From assembly GCF_021290925.1 (NCBI RefSeq), contig NZ_JAJSLX010000005.1, positions 186,001 through 250,000 of the forward strand: a DNA stretch of 64,000 nt, given 5' to 3'. This stretch comes from Sessilibacter corallicola. Its GTDB lineage: Bacteria; Pseudomonadota; Gammaproteobacteria; Pseudomonadales; Cellvibrionaceae. This document shows, in pieces, positions 8,659 to 19,540 of the stretch. The notes beneath the pieces were generated by a model. That model was given only the letters and a program-made list of their open reading frames with translations. It was not told the DNA's origin and did not search any database. Numbering within the stretch: the first letter of the stretch is position 1; each line of letters opens with the position of its first letter. The position numbers and the translations under genes were made by a program.

Positions 8659-8707
8659 TGCAGATGACCAGCCAAGCTATTACTTTCGGTCATCTGCAAT
8701 TTTTATT
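8659..8707 (+). terminator. Rho-independent terminator after the TonB receptor
   Basis: An 11-bp perfect stem, TGCAGATGACC (8659-8669) and GGTCATCTGCA (8688-8698), with an 18-nt loop is followed by ATTTTTATT. It lies between the receptor and phytase genes and ends 11 bp before the phytase ATG, so some read-through or a promoter inside the spacer is needed for the phytase. Confidence 0.7.
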
Positions 8708-8717
8708 AGGAAGTTAG

Positions 8718-10244
8718 ATGGGCAAATACACACTATTCATTTTAGTCTCAGCTGTAATGTCTGTAACGGCATGTCAAACATTTGAGCCGGAATCCCATAC
8801 AGAGCAAGTGAATAATAAAGCGCTTGTGAACGACAATAACCAAATTGTTATCGCAGAAAACCAACAAGTTATTTACACAGCTGACAATGACATTGAAGCG
8901 ATAGCATTTGATGACGATTTGATTGCTTGGAATGAAGACAACGATAATTCATTGAAATTTTCTTCCTTTAACGATCTTGTCAAAAATAAACCGGTGCGTT
9001 CACAAAGTATTTTTCATGATATTGATGTATTGTGTATGGCGCCGTTAAATGACGACATCTACGATCTATACGCCCACGATGGTGATGAATTCTTTTTTCA
9101 CTATTGGTTACAAAAAGAATCTTCAGAGATCACACTGATTCGTAAAATACCCACGAATCCAGAAATACAAAGCTGTTATTTAACCAATCATCACTTGGTA
9201 TTTTTCGATCCATTTTTAGGAAAACTTTCAATTGATCGAGAAATCGAAAAAGACATCGTTCTAAAGCCACACAAAAGTCATTTTAAAACGGATTCCACGG
9301 GATTAAATGCTTCTGTTACTGCAAGTGTTGAAACTGACCCCGTAAATAACCGTGGTGACGCAGCGGATGATCCTGCTATTATCGTAACGGATCAGCAAAC
9401 ATGGATTTTAGGCACCAATAAAAAACGCGGTTTGGCGGTATACAATATTCATGGTGAGAAAATTCACTTTATTAATCGCGGCCGATTGAATAATGTTGAT
9501 GTTGTTCGCATAACTAACGACGAGTTTTTAGTTGCCGCAAGCAATCGTACGGAAAAAACAATCGACTTATTTTGGGCAAAGCCGAATCACAACGAACTTC
9601 GTTTTATCGATAAAATTCCACTTTCTTTGGCCGATCCTTACGGATTATGTATGAATAAAAATCCCCAAGGCGTCCAGATTGTTGTTGGTGATTCCGATTC
9701 TAAGCTCGACTATTGGCTGATTCGCTCTGATAGTTTTTTAGAAGGCTTCGCAAAAAAAGCCCAGCTAATGCAGCGATTTGAGTTTAGCTCACAAACGGAA
9801 GGTTGTGTGATCGACTCTGAAACCAACGCACTTTATGTTGGTGAAGAAAATAAAGGTATTTGGAAAATTGATCTCAACAATTATCAAAAAGATTTGATAG
9901 AGCCCGTAGGTGCTAGCCTTGTTGCTGACGTTGAAGGTATGGATATCTATCGGTCTGAGAACAATAAATTTCTGGTTGTTTCTAGCCAGGGCAGTGATAG
10001 CTACGTGGTTTATCAACTTGAGCCTTGGACAGAATTAACCACGTTTAACATTAAACCCAATTTTGAAATAAATATTGATGGTGTTTCTGAAACCGACGGC
10101 TTAGCGGTTTCTAATGCCGCGTTACCTGGATTTCCGGAAGGTATTTTAGTGGTGCAAGATGGTAGAAATTTAGCGCCTAAACAAAATCAGAACTTTAAAA
10201 TTATCGATTGGCGCGATGTGTCAGTGTTGATAAATAAAAAATAA
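8718..10244 (+). CDS. Beta-propeller phytase, lipoprotein
   Basis: The 508-residue protein has a lipoprotein signal peptide (VTAC, Cys19). An N-terminal incomplete propeller (about 45-195) is followed by a C-terminal beta-propeller phytase domain. The latter shows DAADDPA (214-220), the family's calcium/phosphate-binding signature, then a SSQTEGCVID...LYVGEENKGIWK block and a DGLAV...VQDGRN block. Beta-propeller phytases release phosphate from Ca-phytate; two-domain forms with a degraded N-terminal propeller are known. One departure from the usual family is I-I in place of the expected I-W after DDPA. Together with the preceding TonB receptor it makes a plausible phytate-scavenging unit at the outer membrane. 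Phosphate control is likely but no clear Pho box was found. Confidence 0.85.
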   Translation: MGKYTLFILVSAVMSVTACQTFEPESHTEQVNNKALVNDNNQIVIAENQQVIYTADNDIEAIAFDDDLIAWNEDNDNSLKFSSFNDLVKNKPVRSQSIFHDIDVLCMAPLNDDIYDLYAHDGDEFFFHYWLQKESSEITLIRKIPTNPEIQSCYLTNHHLVFFDPFLGKLSIDREIEKDIVLKPHKSHFKTDSTGLNASVTASVETDPVNNRGDAADDPAIIVTDQQTWILGTNKKRGLAVYNIHGEKIHFINRGRLNNVDVVRITNDEFLVAASNRTEKTIDLFWAKPNHNELRFIDKIPLSLADPYGLCMNKNPQGVQIVVGDSDSKLDYWLIRSDSFLEGFAKKAQLMQRFEFSSQTEGCVIDSETNALYVGEENKGIWKIDLNNYQKDLIEPVGASLVADVEGMDIYRSENNKFLVVSSQGSDSYVVYQLEPWTELTTFNIKPNFEINIDGVSETDGLAVSNAALPGFPEGILVVQDGRNLAPKQNQNFKIIDWRDVSVLINKK

Positions 10245-10324
10245 TGACAGCTCAAATAAATGTCGGTTTACTTGAGGCCTGTAAACGAAAAGTGCACAGA
10301 CCTCAGCAATGGTTTTAATCCGCA

Positions 10325-10362
10325 ACAGACCTCAGTCAGGGACGATTCAGGTCTGTATTTTT
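10325..10362 (+). terminator. Terminator after phytase
   Basis: ACAGACCT (10325-10332) pairs with AGGTCTGT (10349-10356), followed by ATTTTTATG. The 8-bp stem has a 16-nt loop. It lies between the convergent phytase and amidohydrolase genes. Confidence 0.5.
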
Positions 10363-10415
10363 ATGACGTATTTTTACGTTAATAAGAATGATTTTTATTT
10401 CATGCTTTCTATTTT

Positions 10416-11696
10416 TTAATATTTATAAATCGTTCCGCCCTTCATTACAAAGTCCACATCCAGTAATTCTTCAATATTTTCCAGTGGCGAATTATCCATA
10501 GCAATAATATCCGCGTGCTTGCCTGATTCAATCGTGCCCAGGGTTTTTGAGCGATCAATTAAATCCGCTGCGTTAACGGTTGCACTGACTAAAATATCCA
10601 TTTCACTCATGCCCGCTTGATGCATAAGTACCGCTTCCTGCGCATTAATGCCATGCTGGGATACGCCGCTGTCAGTGCCAAAAGCCACCTTAACACCGGC
10701 TTTGGATGCCTTAGCAAAATTCGATTGCATATCACCGCCAACGCGAATGGCTTTCGCTTTAATTTCTGGGCTCATAAAGTTAGATTCCATTGCTAAGCGT
10801 TTGACGGTTTCTCCGGCAAGCAATGTAGGAACGAGATAGGCGCCGGTTTTTTTGAAAAGCTTGACCGCTTTCGGTCCGGCGTAGGAGCCGTGTTCAATAC
10901 TGGCAACACCCGCTTCCAAAGCCGCAACAATGCCATCTTCTTGGTGAGCGTGTGCAGCCACTTTTTTACCCATCGATTTCGCGGCAGAAACCACTTCGAT
11001 TAATTCGTCATTGGTCATTTGCTGACCGGTACCCGTGGCGCGATCAGTCAGTACGCCGCCAGTAGAAGCAATCTTGATTAAATCACCACCGTATTTAATC
11101 GCTTGCCTTGCCGCACGGCGACAATCGTAGGGGCCATCGCAAATTTGTTTGGTGGTGTAATACTCCATCAAATCGTGGCGCATTCCGCTAACATCCGTAT
11201 GGCCGCCCGTAATGCCAACGCCTCCGGCTGCGATAATGCGTGGTCCATCTACCCAACCGCGCTCAATAGAATCACGCAGTGCGTACATGTACTGCGGATT
11301 AGAGCCAAGATCGCGAACTGTAGTAAAGCCCGCCTGTAATGTTTTCAGCGCATAATGGGTACTGCGCATGGCCATTAATTCATCCGACATCTTAAGCGCT
11401 TCTTTATCGTTATCCGGGCCAAGCTCAAATTGCAGATGCACGTGCATATCCATTAAGCCCGGCATAACAAAGCTGTTTTTCAAATCAATTAACTTGGCAT
11501 CATTAACTTCGACAAAGCCATTTTTAATCCACAAAATTTTATCGTCTTCAATAAGAACCGATTGCTCAAGCCGAGGCGCTTCGCCCGGAATCGCCAGTAA
11601 CTGTCCCGCGTGAATCAGTTGTTTATCGGCACTGACAAAGCCAGAAACCAGAGTGAAAGTACAAGCGGTAATAATGTTCTTGATACTAACTGTCAT
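10416..11696 (-). CDS. Exported amidohydrolase (imidazolonepropionase/prolidase-like)
   Basis: This 426-residue protein has a signal peptide cleaved near SGFVSA-D, then an amidohydrolase metal-dependent barrel. The barrel shows MPGLMDMHVHL (HVH at 85-87), a Lys in GGDLIKIASTGG that could be the carbamylated bridging ligand, AAHAHQ, SIEHGS and FGTDSG with the catalytic Asp. This arrangement matches the subgroup of imidazolonepropionase-like hydrolases that includes bacterial Xaa-Pro/Xaa-Arg dipeptidases. The signal peptide indicates periplasmic action, so a dipeptide or a small cyclic amide is a likely substrate. It is a lone minus-strand gene, with about 240 bp of featureless spacer to thiF. 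Confidence 0.82.
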   Translation of the reverse strand: MTVSIKNIITACTFTLVSGFVSADKQLIHAGQLLAIPGEAPRLEQSVLIEDDKILWIKNGFVEVNDAKLIDLKNSFVMPGLMDMHVHLQFELGPDNDKEALKMSDELMAMRSTHYALKTLQAGFTTVRDLGSNPQYMYALRDSIERGWVDGPRIIAAGGVGITGGHTDVSGMRHDLMEYYTTKQICDGPYDCRRAARQAIKYGGDLIKIASTGGVLTDRATGTGQQMTNDELIEVVSAAKSMGKKVAAHAHQEDGIVAALEAGVASIEHGSYAGPKAVKLFKKTGAYLVPTLLAGETVKRLAMESNFMSPEIKAKAIRVGGDMQSNFAKASKAGVKVAFGTDSGVSQHGINAQEAVLMHQAGMSEMDILVSATVNAADLIDRSKTLGTIESGKHADIIAMDNSPLENIEELLDVDFVMKGGTIYKY

Positions 11697-11935
11697 GAAA
11701 CCCTCGAGTGTTCAGTGATTGTTTTTATTACTGAACAGTCAACGAGTTAGAAGGGATTTGCCTCAGAGGTTGGGGGTAATGAGTACACCAAAAAGTGTGC
11801 AATGTAGTGCTCTAGATCATTATGGACTGGACCTGAAGTGAAATTAGAGTGGCTTTAACATTTTTTGTAAATATCTGAATTTACCCAACACACAATAGAA
11901 TGCGGTTTTATAGGTATCATGCTTTTTTAAATTTT

Positions 11936-12913
11936 TTATCTCAAACCTTCAGAACAGATATACAGTGGTAACTCACTGTTAACGTATTTTACTGCCGATA
12001 AATAAGCCCGATTTCCGGAAACACAAAAATACACCAATCGTTTATAACAACTAATATCTTCTGGCAGTTGCCGCACTGAAACGCTGTTTTTCACGGGTGC
12101 GTTCTGTTGTTCTTCGTCACTTCTGCAATCAATTAACAAATCGGAGTCAGTAATTTCTTCTCGCGCTACGATACCGATGGTGTTGAATGCTGTGGGTTCT
12201 GGCGCGCTATTAAAATCCATTGTGGTAAATCGGCTTTGCCAAAAATCGGTGTTGAGGAGTTTGCCGATTAGTGCGTTTTCGGATTCGAGCAATAGCATAA
12301 TAACCTGTTGCGCTTGCATGAGTGCCAGTGAACCAACGGCGGGGCCGAGTACGCCGTTGCTTGCGCAGTTGCCTGCGAATTCCGGCGGTGTTGGAAAAAC
12401 AGCGCGATAACTCGGTGCGGTTTTGCAGAATATTCCCAGATAACCTTTAGTGCCGATAATGGAGGCGCTGATTAAATATTTATTATGTGCTTGGCAAGTA
12501 TCGTTTAAAAGATAGATAGTTGCGAAGTTATCGGCGCAATCTAAAATAATATCGTGCTCGTTGACGAGCTGTTCTACGTTTGATGATAACAACCGCGTCT
12601 TTATTGCATTAATAGTGATGTCGCTGTTTAAGCTTTTTAAATAGTCGGCGAGAACTTCTGCTTTGTATTCGCCGATATGTTGTTCGCGATAAAATACTTG
12701 TCGATGCAGGTTGTGCTCAGCGATGGTGTCGTGATCAACAACGGTGATTTTACCAATGCCGCTACCTGCCAAATACGCTGCTGCCGGAGAGCCTAAGCCA
12801 CCGGCGCCGATGATTAACACGGAGCTGTTATTTAATCGTTGCTGGCCCTGCTCACCAACTTCGGGCAACATAGTTTGGCGACTGTAGCGATTATTGGTAA
12901 AAGAATTATCCAT
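11936..12913 (-). CDS. thiF: ThiF-type adenylyltransferase with C-terminal rhodanese-like domain
   Basis: The 325-residue protein adenylates the C-terminus of ThiS and starts sulfur transfer for the thiazole. It has the E1-type nucleotide site IIGAGGLGSPAA near residue 35, R-Q-F-Y after the DHDTIAEHNLHRQ segment, and ILDCADNF. The last 70 residues are a short rhodanese-like domain with CVSGNR as its possible active loop. The first CxxC zinc pair of ThiF/MoeB proteins is replaced by SYRA and the second is absent, so the structural zinc is probably lost. It is the last gene of the thi operon, 61 bp after thiS. MoeB-like use for molybdopterin is less likely given this position. Confidence 0.85.
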   Translation of the reverse strand: MDNSFTNNRYSRQTMLPEVGEQGQQRLNNSSVLIIGAGGLGSPAAAYLAGSGIGKITVVDHDTIAEHNLHRQVFYREQHIGEYKAEVLADYLKSLNSDITINAIKTRLLSSNVEQLVNEHDIILDCADNFATIYLLNDTCQAHNKYLISASIIGTKGYLGIFCKTAPSYRAVFPTPPEFAGNCASNGVLGPAVGSLALMQAQQVIMLLLESENALIGKLLNTDFWQSRFTTMDFNSAPEPTAFNTIGIVAREEITDSDLLIDCRSDEEQQNAPVKNSVSVRQLPEDISCYKRLVYFCVSGNRAYLSAVKYVNSELPLYICSEGLR

Positions 12914-12974
12914 TTACTATTAATCCGGAATAACGTTGTATTAGCGAGGCTGATTAAATAAAAATGTGTTTAAC

Positions 12975-13172
12975 TTATCCGCCTTGAACCGGCGCGACAA
13001 TTTCTATCGAACAATTATCGGTGAGAGGTGTTTGTTCACGATCGGTTTTTGCGACAAATACACCGTTTAATGCGGTAGCGATGGTGTCGCCCGTGTAGTT
13101 TTGTTCTATCAGTAATTCTGCAAGGTTTTTACTAGCGGTGATTTTTGTTTCACCATTAATGACGATGTTCAT
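12975..13172 (-). CDS. thiS: Sulfur carrier protein ThiS
   Basis: This 65-residue ubiquitin-like protein ends in VQGG, the diglycine that is adenylated by ThiF and then carries sulfur as a thiocarboxylate to ThiG. The length and the pattern MNIVINGET..., LAELL, VAVN-like ATALNGVFV fit the family. It lies between thiF and the inserted repeat; the repeat begins 19 bp upstream of its ATG, so only a weak GGAT sequence is left as a possible ribosome binding site. Its expression may depend on read-through across the repeat. Confidence 0.92.
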   Translation of the reverse strand: MNIVINGETKITASKNLAELLIEQNYTGDTIATALNGVFVAKTDREQTPLTDNCSIEIVAPVQGG

Positions 13173-13190
13173 TTTATTATCCGTTTAGTG

Positions 13191-13472
13191 AGGAGCCTCT
13201 GACTAACCTCAAGATCACTCAGGCCAAGGAGTTTTTTTCTGATTAAGGCGTGCTTTTGAAGGTCTAACGGGTTAAATCGAAAAAGCACAACGCAGAGCAG
13301 GAAAAAACTGGCAGGCCCTGAAAGGCGCGGTCTCAAGCGCACATTTGCGGCGTTGCCGTTTTTATTAAGGCCCCACTATCTGTTATAGAAAGGGCCATTA
13401 ATTGCAAACGTCGCCTTGCAACTGCACGCTTGAGATCACGCTGAGTAATTTTGAGGTTAATCAGAGGCTCCT
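13191..13472. mobile_element. MITE-like repeat, copy 1, inside the thi operon
   Basis: This 282-bp element is closely similar to 34836-35100 in the same orientation. It is bounded by 32-bp imperfect terminal inverted repeats starting AGGAGCCTCTGA, with 3 mismatches. It has no coding capacity. Inside are several stems: CTCAAGCG (13332-13339) with CGCTTGAG (13427-13434), and CGGCGTTGCCG followed by TTTTTATT. It separates thiDE from thiS, and its last two bases form part of the thiDE stop codon. No target duplication is evident at this site. The element type (a non-autonomous transposon moved by an unseen transposase) is inferred. Confidence 0.8.
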
Positions 13473-14961
13473 ATGACTTTGCTTGCAAACTGTTATTCAG
13501 TTCGTTAATTGCCGCTTTGTAGTCGACGGCCTCGGTTACGGCTCTTACCACGGCAATGCTTTCCACGCCGGTTTTAGCAACTGCGGGGGCGCGTTCTAAA
13601 TTAATTCCGCCAATGGCGGTCATGGGATATTCTGGTTTCAGTAAATCAACCCATTCTTGCAATTGCTCCAATCCTTGTGGGGCAAAGCGCATGACTTTTG
13701 TAGGCGTGGAATAAATCGGGCCAATGGCCATGTAAGACGGTTTGATTGCATGAGCACGCGCGATTTCGTACCAGGCATGGTTGCTTACCCCTAAGCGTAA
13801 ACCGGCGTTGGCGATTTGATGAATGTCGGCGGTGTCTAAATCTTCTTGGCCTAGGTGAACACCGTAAGCGCCGTATTCAATGGCGAGTTGCCAGTAATCG
13901 TTAATAAATAATTGGCCGCCGTATTTTTGTTGTGCGGCAACCGATTGCTTTACTAATTCTCGCAATGTGTCTTCGGGTAAATCTTTTACACGTAATTGTA
14001 CGGTGGGCACGCCTTCGGCTAAGCATTTTTCTACCCACTCGGCACTGTCAACAACTGGATAAACACCTAAGGGTTCGGTTGTGCAACGGGAAAATGCTGG
14101 GGTTTTGTACTCTAATGGGTGCGCGTTGGCAGGCAGTATTTCTGGTAAAAATTCAATGCCGCAAGGCCAACCAGGGTGGGCGACTGCACCGGTAAAATCA
14201 CCAATTGATTGTGCTTGCGAAAGCCCTTGGCTTACCACCATTTTGCCTAATACAACCGCATCAATTAATTCGTAACCGTGAGCTAATGCTGCGGCGATTG
14301 CCGATGATAATGTGCAACCGGTGCCGTGATTATTTACCGTTGCAATGCGTTTGCCTCTTAACCAATATTGTTGCTCGGCATTTTTGAAATAATCCAAGCA
14401 AACATCAGACTCCTCTAAAAAGTGGCCGCCGGTAATCAGTACTGCGCCTGCGCCCATGGCTAAGAGGTTATCCGCTGCGAGTTGAATGTCTTCAATGGTA
14501 GCGATATTTGTGTCGGTGAGTATTTCTGCTTCGCGAATATTGGGTGTGAGTAAGGTGATATTGTTGAGTAAGTTTTTAAAGTCAGCAATACCATTGTTAT
14601 CCAATAACGAGCCGCCACTGGTTGCCGACATAACCGGATCACAAACCACAGGAACTGGCTGTTGATTCAACCATTGATTAACGGAATTCAAAATCTCGCT
14701 GTTGGCGAGCATGCCGATTTTAATAGCGGCGGGTTTAAGAATTTCTATCGCGTTTAATTCTGCGGTAATTTGTTCGATAGACGAAGGCGAAACTCGATGC
14801 ACGCCTTGCGGATTTTGTGCGGTTAATGCCGTAATAACGCTGAGTCCGTGGACGTTAAAATTAGTGAAGGTGGCAAGATCGGCTTGAATACCGGCACCGC
14901 CGGAAGAATCTGAACCGGCGATGGTTAATGCAGTAAGCGTTTGTGATGGATTCGATAGCAT
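13471..14961 (-). CDS. thiDE: Fused ThiD-ThiE: HMP-P kinase and thiamine phosphate synthase
   Basis: The 496-residue bifunctional enzyme has residues 1 to about 265 as ThiD (hydroxymethylpyrimidine phosphate kinase): TIAGSDSSGGAGIQADL, CDPVMSATSGG, and VNNHGTGCTLSSAIAAALA. Residues from about 295 are ThiE (thiamine phosphate synthase): VQLRVKD, LFINDYW, GVHLGQEDL, AIGPIYSTPTK, AIGGI. It phosphorylates HMP-P and joins HMP-PP to the thiazole phosphate. It lies in the operon 38 bp after thiG. Its TAG stop is made from one host base and two bases of the inserted repeat, so the original C-terminus may have been slightly different. Confidence 0.93.
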   Translation of the reverse strand: MLSNPSQTLTALTIAGSDSSGGAGIQADLATFTNFNVHGLSVITALTAQNPQGVHRVSPSSIEQITAELNAIEILKPAAIKIGMLANSEILNSVNQWLNQQPVPVVCDPVMSATSGGSLLDNNGIADFKNLLNNITLLTPNIREAEILTDTNIATIEDIQLAADNLLAMGAGAVLITGGHFLEESDVCLDYFKNAEQQYWLRGKRIATVNNHGTGCTLSSAIAAALAHGYELIDAVVLGKMVVSQGLSQAQSIGDFTGAVAHPGWPCGIEFLPEILPANAHPLEYKTPAFSRCTTEPLGVYPVVDSAEWVEKCLAEGVPTVQLRVKDLPEDTLRELVKQSVAAQQKYGGQLFINDYWQLAIEYGAYGVHLGQEDLDTADIHQIANAGLRLGVSNHAWYEIARAHAIKPSYMAIGPIYSTPTKVMRFAPQGLEQLQEWVDLLKPEYPMTAIGGINLERAPAVAKTGVESIAVVRAVTEAVDYKAAINELNNSLQAKS

Positions 14962-14999
14962 AGCAGGTTTTTTACGACTGAGTTTTTAAGACTGAGTAT

Positions 15000-15788
15000 T
15001 TATGACTGATGCCAAAAGGGGGTGCCCAAAACCGGTGTACTCGGCGACGCGGATTGGCGTTCGGGCATGGCGCCCGCTAAGAAGCTGGCTCTGCCTGCTT
15101 CCACGGCTTGTTTAAAGCCTATCGCCATTAATATGGGATCGTGAGCTTTTGCTACGGCGGTATTTAATAAAACCGCAGAGCAACCCATTTCTAACGCTTG
15201 GCAGGCGTGAGAAGGTTTACCAAGCCCGGCGTCGATAATTAAGGGTACATTGGGCAAACGCTGGCGCAGGGTTTCTAGGGAATAAGGATTCATAATACCG
15301 CGGCCGGTGCCAATGGGCGCGCCCCACGGCATTAATACTTCGCAGCCCACGTCTAATAATTTTTGGCAAAGCACTAAATCATCGGTGCAATAAGGAAATA
15401 CCGCAAAGCCATCATCGGTGAGTATTTTCGCGGCTTCGACTAATTCAAAAGGATCGGGTTGTAAGTTGTAATCGTCGCCGATCACTTCTAATTTAATCCA
15501 ATGGGTATTAAATATTTCTCGGCTCATTTTTGCCAAGTTAATGGCTTCTTTTGCGTTGTGACAACCCGCAGTATTGGGCAATAATTTTTTATTGAGATCG
15601 CGAATAAATTGCCACATGGATTCGCCGCCGCCATCTTCGGGGGATTGTCGACGCAGCGATACGGTAATAATTTCGGATTCGCTGGCTTTTATCGATTCTT
15701 GCATGGCATTCGGATTGGGGTACAAAGCCGTTCCCAGCAATAATCGGCTGGTCAGGGTTTCACCGTAAGCTTGCCAAGTATCGGTCAT
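15000..15788 (-). CDS. thiG: Thiazole synthase ThiG
   Basis: The 262-residue TIM barrel condenses deoxyxylulose phosphate, the ThiO product and ThiS thiocarboxylate into the thiazole phosphate. It shows [12 protein letters not shown], the Schiff-base lysine segment [24 protein letters not shown] and [12 protein letters not shown]. Its start overlaps the stop of thiO by 4 bp (ATGA), indicating coupled translation. Length is normal. Confidence 0.95.
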   Translation of the reverse strand: MTDTWQAYGETLTSRLLLGTALYPNPNAMQESIKASESEIITVSLRRQSPEDGGGESMWQFIRDLNKKLLPNTAGCHNAKEAINLAKMSREIFNTHWIKLEVIGDDYNLQPDPFELVEAAKILTDDGFAVFPYCTDDLVLCQKLLDVGCEVLMPWGAPIGTGRGIMNPYSLETLRQRLPNVPLIIDAGLGKPSHACQALEMGCSAVLLNTAVAKAHDPILMAIGFKQAVEAGRASFLAGAMPERQSASPSTPVLGTPFWHQS

Positions 15789-16935
15789 GACGGTATCTCC
15801 GTTTTTGTGCTTGTTAGCGTTGTGGCTTTTGTGGCAGTTTTAGCGCTCGATTGTTTGAAGGCAGCACCCAGTTCGTGCAAGCCAACGGGATTGAGCGGCG
15901 GCTTGTTATCAATCACTGCGAGTGTGCTATTCACAAGGGTTGGCGACAATAAATACCCGTGGCGATACAACCCGTTAACGCGTAACAAGCCCGGTGCTTT
16001 AACAATTTTGGGTAAATTATCGCTGAATGTCGGTCGGCAATGAGCACGTGCTTCCAACACTTTGGCTTCAGCAAAACCGGAGTGAACGCTGTATAGGGCA
16101 GACAATAGTTCTAGCTGCGAACGCACGGTAACGGATTCGATCGATTCACTTTCTATTTCGGTGGCACCCACAACGTAGTGGTTGTCAGATCTGGGCGAAA
16201 TATAAATTTGATACCTTGGGTGCATTAATCGCACGGGTCGAGTTAAATTCACTTCCGGGGCTTTCACCCAAAGCACTTCTCCGCGAACACCACGAAAGCT
16301 TCGCAACGATTTTTTACCGCCGAATCCTCGACAATCGATAATTAAATCAAAGGCCCAGCTTTTGTCGTTCGACCAAATTAATCCGCACTGCACATCGCTG
16401 ATTTCGGTTTTATCCACCAGTTCGCCACCGGCATTTTTAATGGCTTTGGCAAGGGCGCGATAAAGCTGGCGATTATCGACATAACCTTCTTGCGGAAGAT
16501 AAATGCCTTGTTCAAATCGATTTAACTCCGGTTCGAGAGCGCGAATTTTTTCTTTGGTGATCCAGTGCACATGATCTTTGGGCACCTCAGAAATGGCTTG
16601 CAGGCGCTGAAAAAACCACTGTAAGTCGGCATGGTCAGAGTGATGAGCGACAACCACGCTGCCGTTAACTTTGAATTCGATGGTTTCGTTAACTTCAACC
16701 GCCAACTCGGCAATCCAGGTGCGCCATTGTTTAATCCCTGCAAGGCCGGGTCGAAAAATGGCGGGATCACAACTGGCAACTTCGCTAAAAGGCGCCAGCA
16801 TTGCAGCGGCAATCCAACCGGCGGATTTATCGCCGTGGATGTCGTTATCAAATAATGTGACTTTATGACCTAGGCGCAGTAGTCGCCAGGCGAGCAAACG
16901 CCCGACGATACCCGCACCGGCGATGCCGATATTCA

Positions 16936-16936
<1 letters not shown>
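15785..16936 (-). CDS. thiO: Glycine oxidase ThiO
   Basis: This 383-residue FAD enzyme of the DAAO family begins with [16 protein letters not shown] (dinucleotide-binding loop) and carries a [14 protein letters not shown] segment and a [11 protein letters not shown] segment near the end, typical of ThiO. It oxidises glycine to dehydroglycine (iminoacetate) for the thiazole, in place of the anaerobic ThiH route, and so points to an aerobic organism. It overlaps thiC by one base (TAATG) and thiG by 4 bp. The last 30 residues are Thr/Lys-rich and poorly conserved. Confidence 0.92.
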
Positions 16937-18873
<1,937 letters not shown>

Positions 18874-18969
18874 TCAGGCTAATAAGAATAAACGTCGGGA
18901 AAGTTCGCGTGGCAATACACGGTAACTGATGCGATAACGATGGTGGCTTTAATCGTTATGCTTGGTATC

Positions 18970-19050
18970 AGAAGCCTTGTTCCCTACGTAGGTGCTAGCC
19001 CAATCAGGTTCCACGGGTAAACTCTCAGCCTTTAACAGGCACCCCGACAA
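18970..19050 (-). promoter_or_regulatory. TPP riboswitch (thi box)
   Basis: Read on the minus strand, the segment has the THI-box features: CGGGGTGCC near 19040, CTGAGA at about 19022-19027, ACCC, GAACCTGATT near 19001-19010, and a closing GGGAA arm with a CTACGTAGGG stem near 18980-18990. It precedes thiC and is expected to turn off thiC translation or transcription when thiamine pyrophosphate is abundant. Confidence 0.92.
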
Positions 19051-19061
19051 GTGTTTTGAGA

Positions 19062-19090
19062 ACAGTAGAGCAATTGCGTCTAAAAATCAA
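19062..19090 (-). promoter_or_regulatory. Likely sigma-70 promoter of the thi operon
   Basis: On the minus strand, TTGATT (19090-19085) and TACTGT (19067-19062) are spaced by 17 bp. A start near 19055 would lie just before the riboswitch, as expected. Confidence 0.55.
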
Positions 19091-19190
19091 TATACGAATT
19101 TCTATACTGAATCATACAAAAGTTGATCGGCGGCTTTGATAAACTCCGCTGATATTTAACAAAATACAACAGTAATTTGGAGAATAAAGA

Positions 19191-19508
19191 ATGAGATACG
19201 GATTAATCTTATTGATTGGATTATTGTTTTCGGCATCAAGCTCGGCAGTGGATAGTACGGGTAAAGTTTATGATATTTATACCCATCAATTTGCGACTAC
19301 CGTGTTTTTTAGGATTGAAGGGGCCAAACTGGCTGATTGTACAACATCAAATCGTTATGCAATCGATACCAGTAATGCGGGTGGTGAATTACTTTTTTCA
19401 GTTCTACTATCTGCCCAAGCTTCGGGAAAAGAGGTTTTTGTAAAAGGTACCGATAAATGTGATATTCATACAGGAACAGAAACTTTGGCTTGGATTAAAA
19501 CAGAATAA
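19191..19508 (+). CDS. Small secreted hypothetical protein, paralogue A
   Basis: I do not recognise this 105-residue protein. It has a signal peptide cleaved after SSA (MRYGLILLIGLLF..SSSA-V), and the mature part has two cysteines (ADC and KCD). The segment FSVLLSAQASGKEVFVK...C matches YSVLLSSLFAERSVRVLL...C in the next gene, so the two are tandem paralogues with a shared pattern: C, then Y, then S-V-L-L-S, then C near the end, probably a disulfide. GGAG lies 9 nt upstream of the ATG. It is likely periplasmic or extracellular, with unknown role. Confidence 0.7.
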   Translation: MRYGLILLIGLLFSASSSAVDSTGKVYDIYTHQFATTVFFRIEGAKLADCTTSNRYAIDTSNAGGELLFSVLLSAQASGKEVFVKGTDKCDIHTGTETLAWIKTE

Positions 19509-19540
19509 ACAATCGACCATAATGTTGTGGAGGTATAAAT

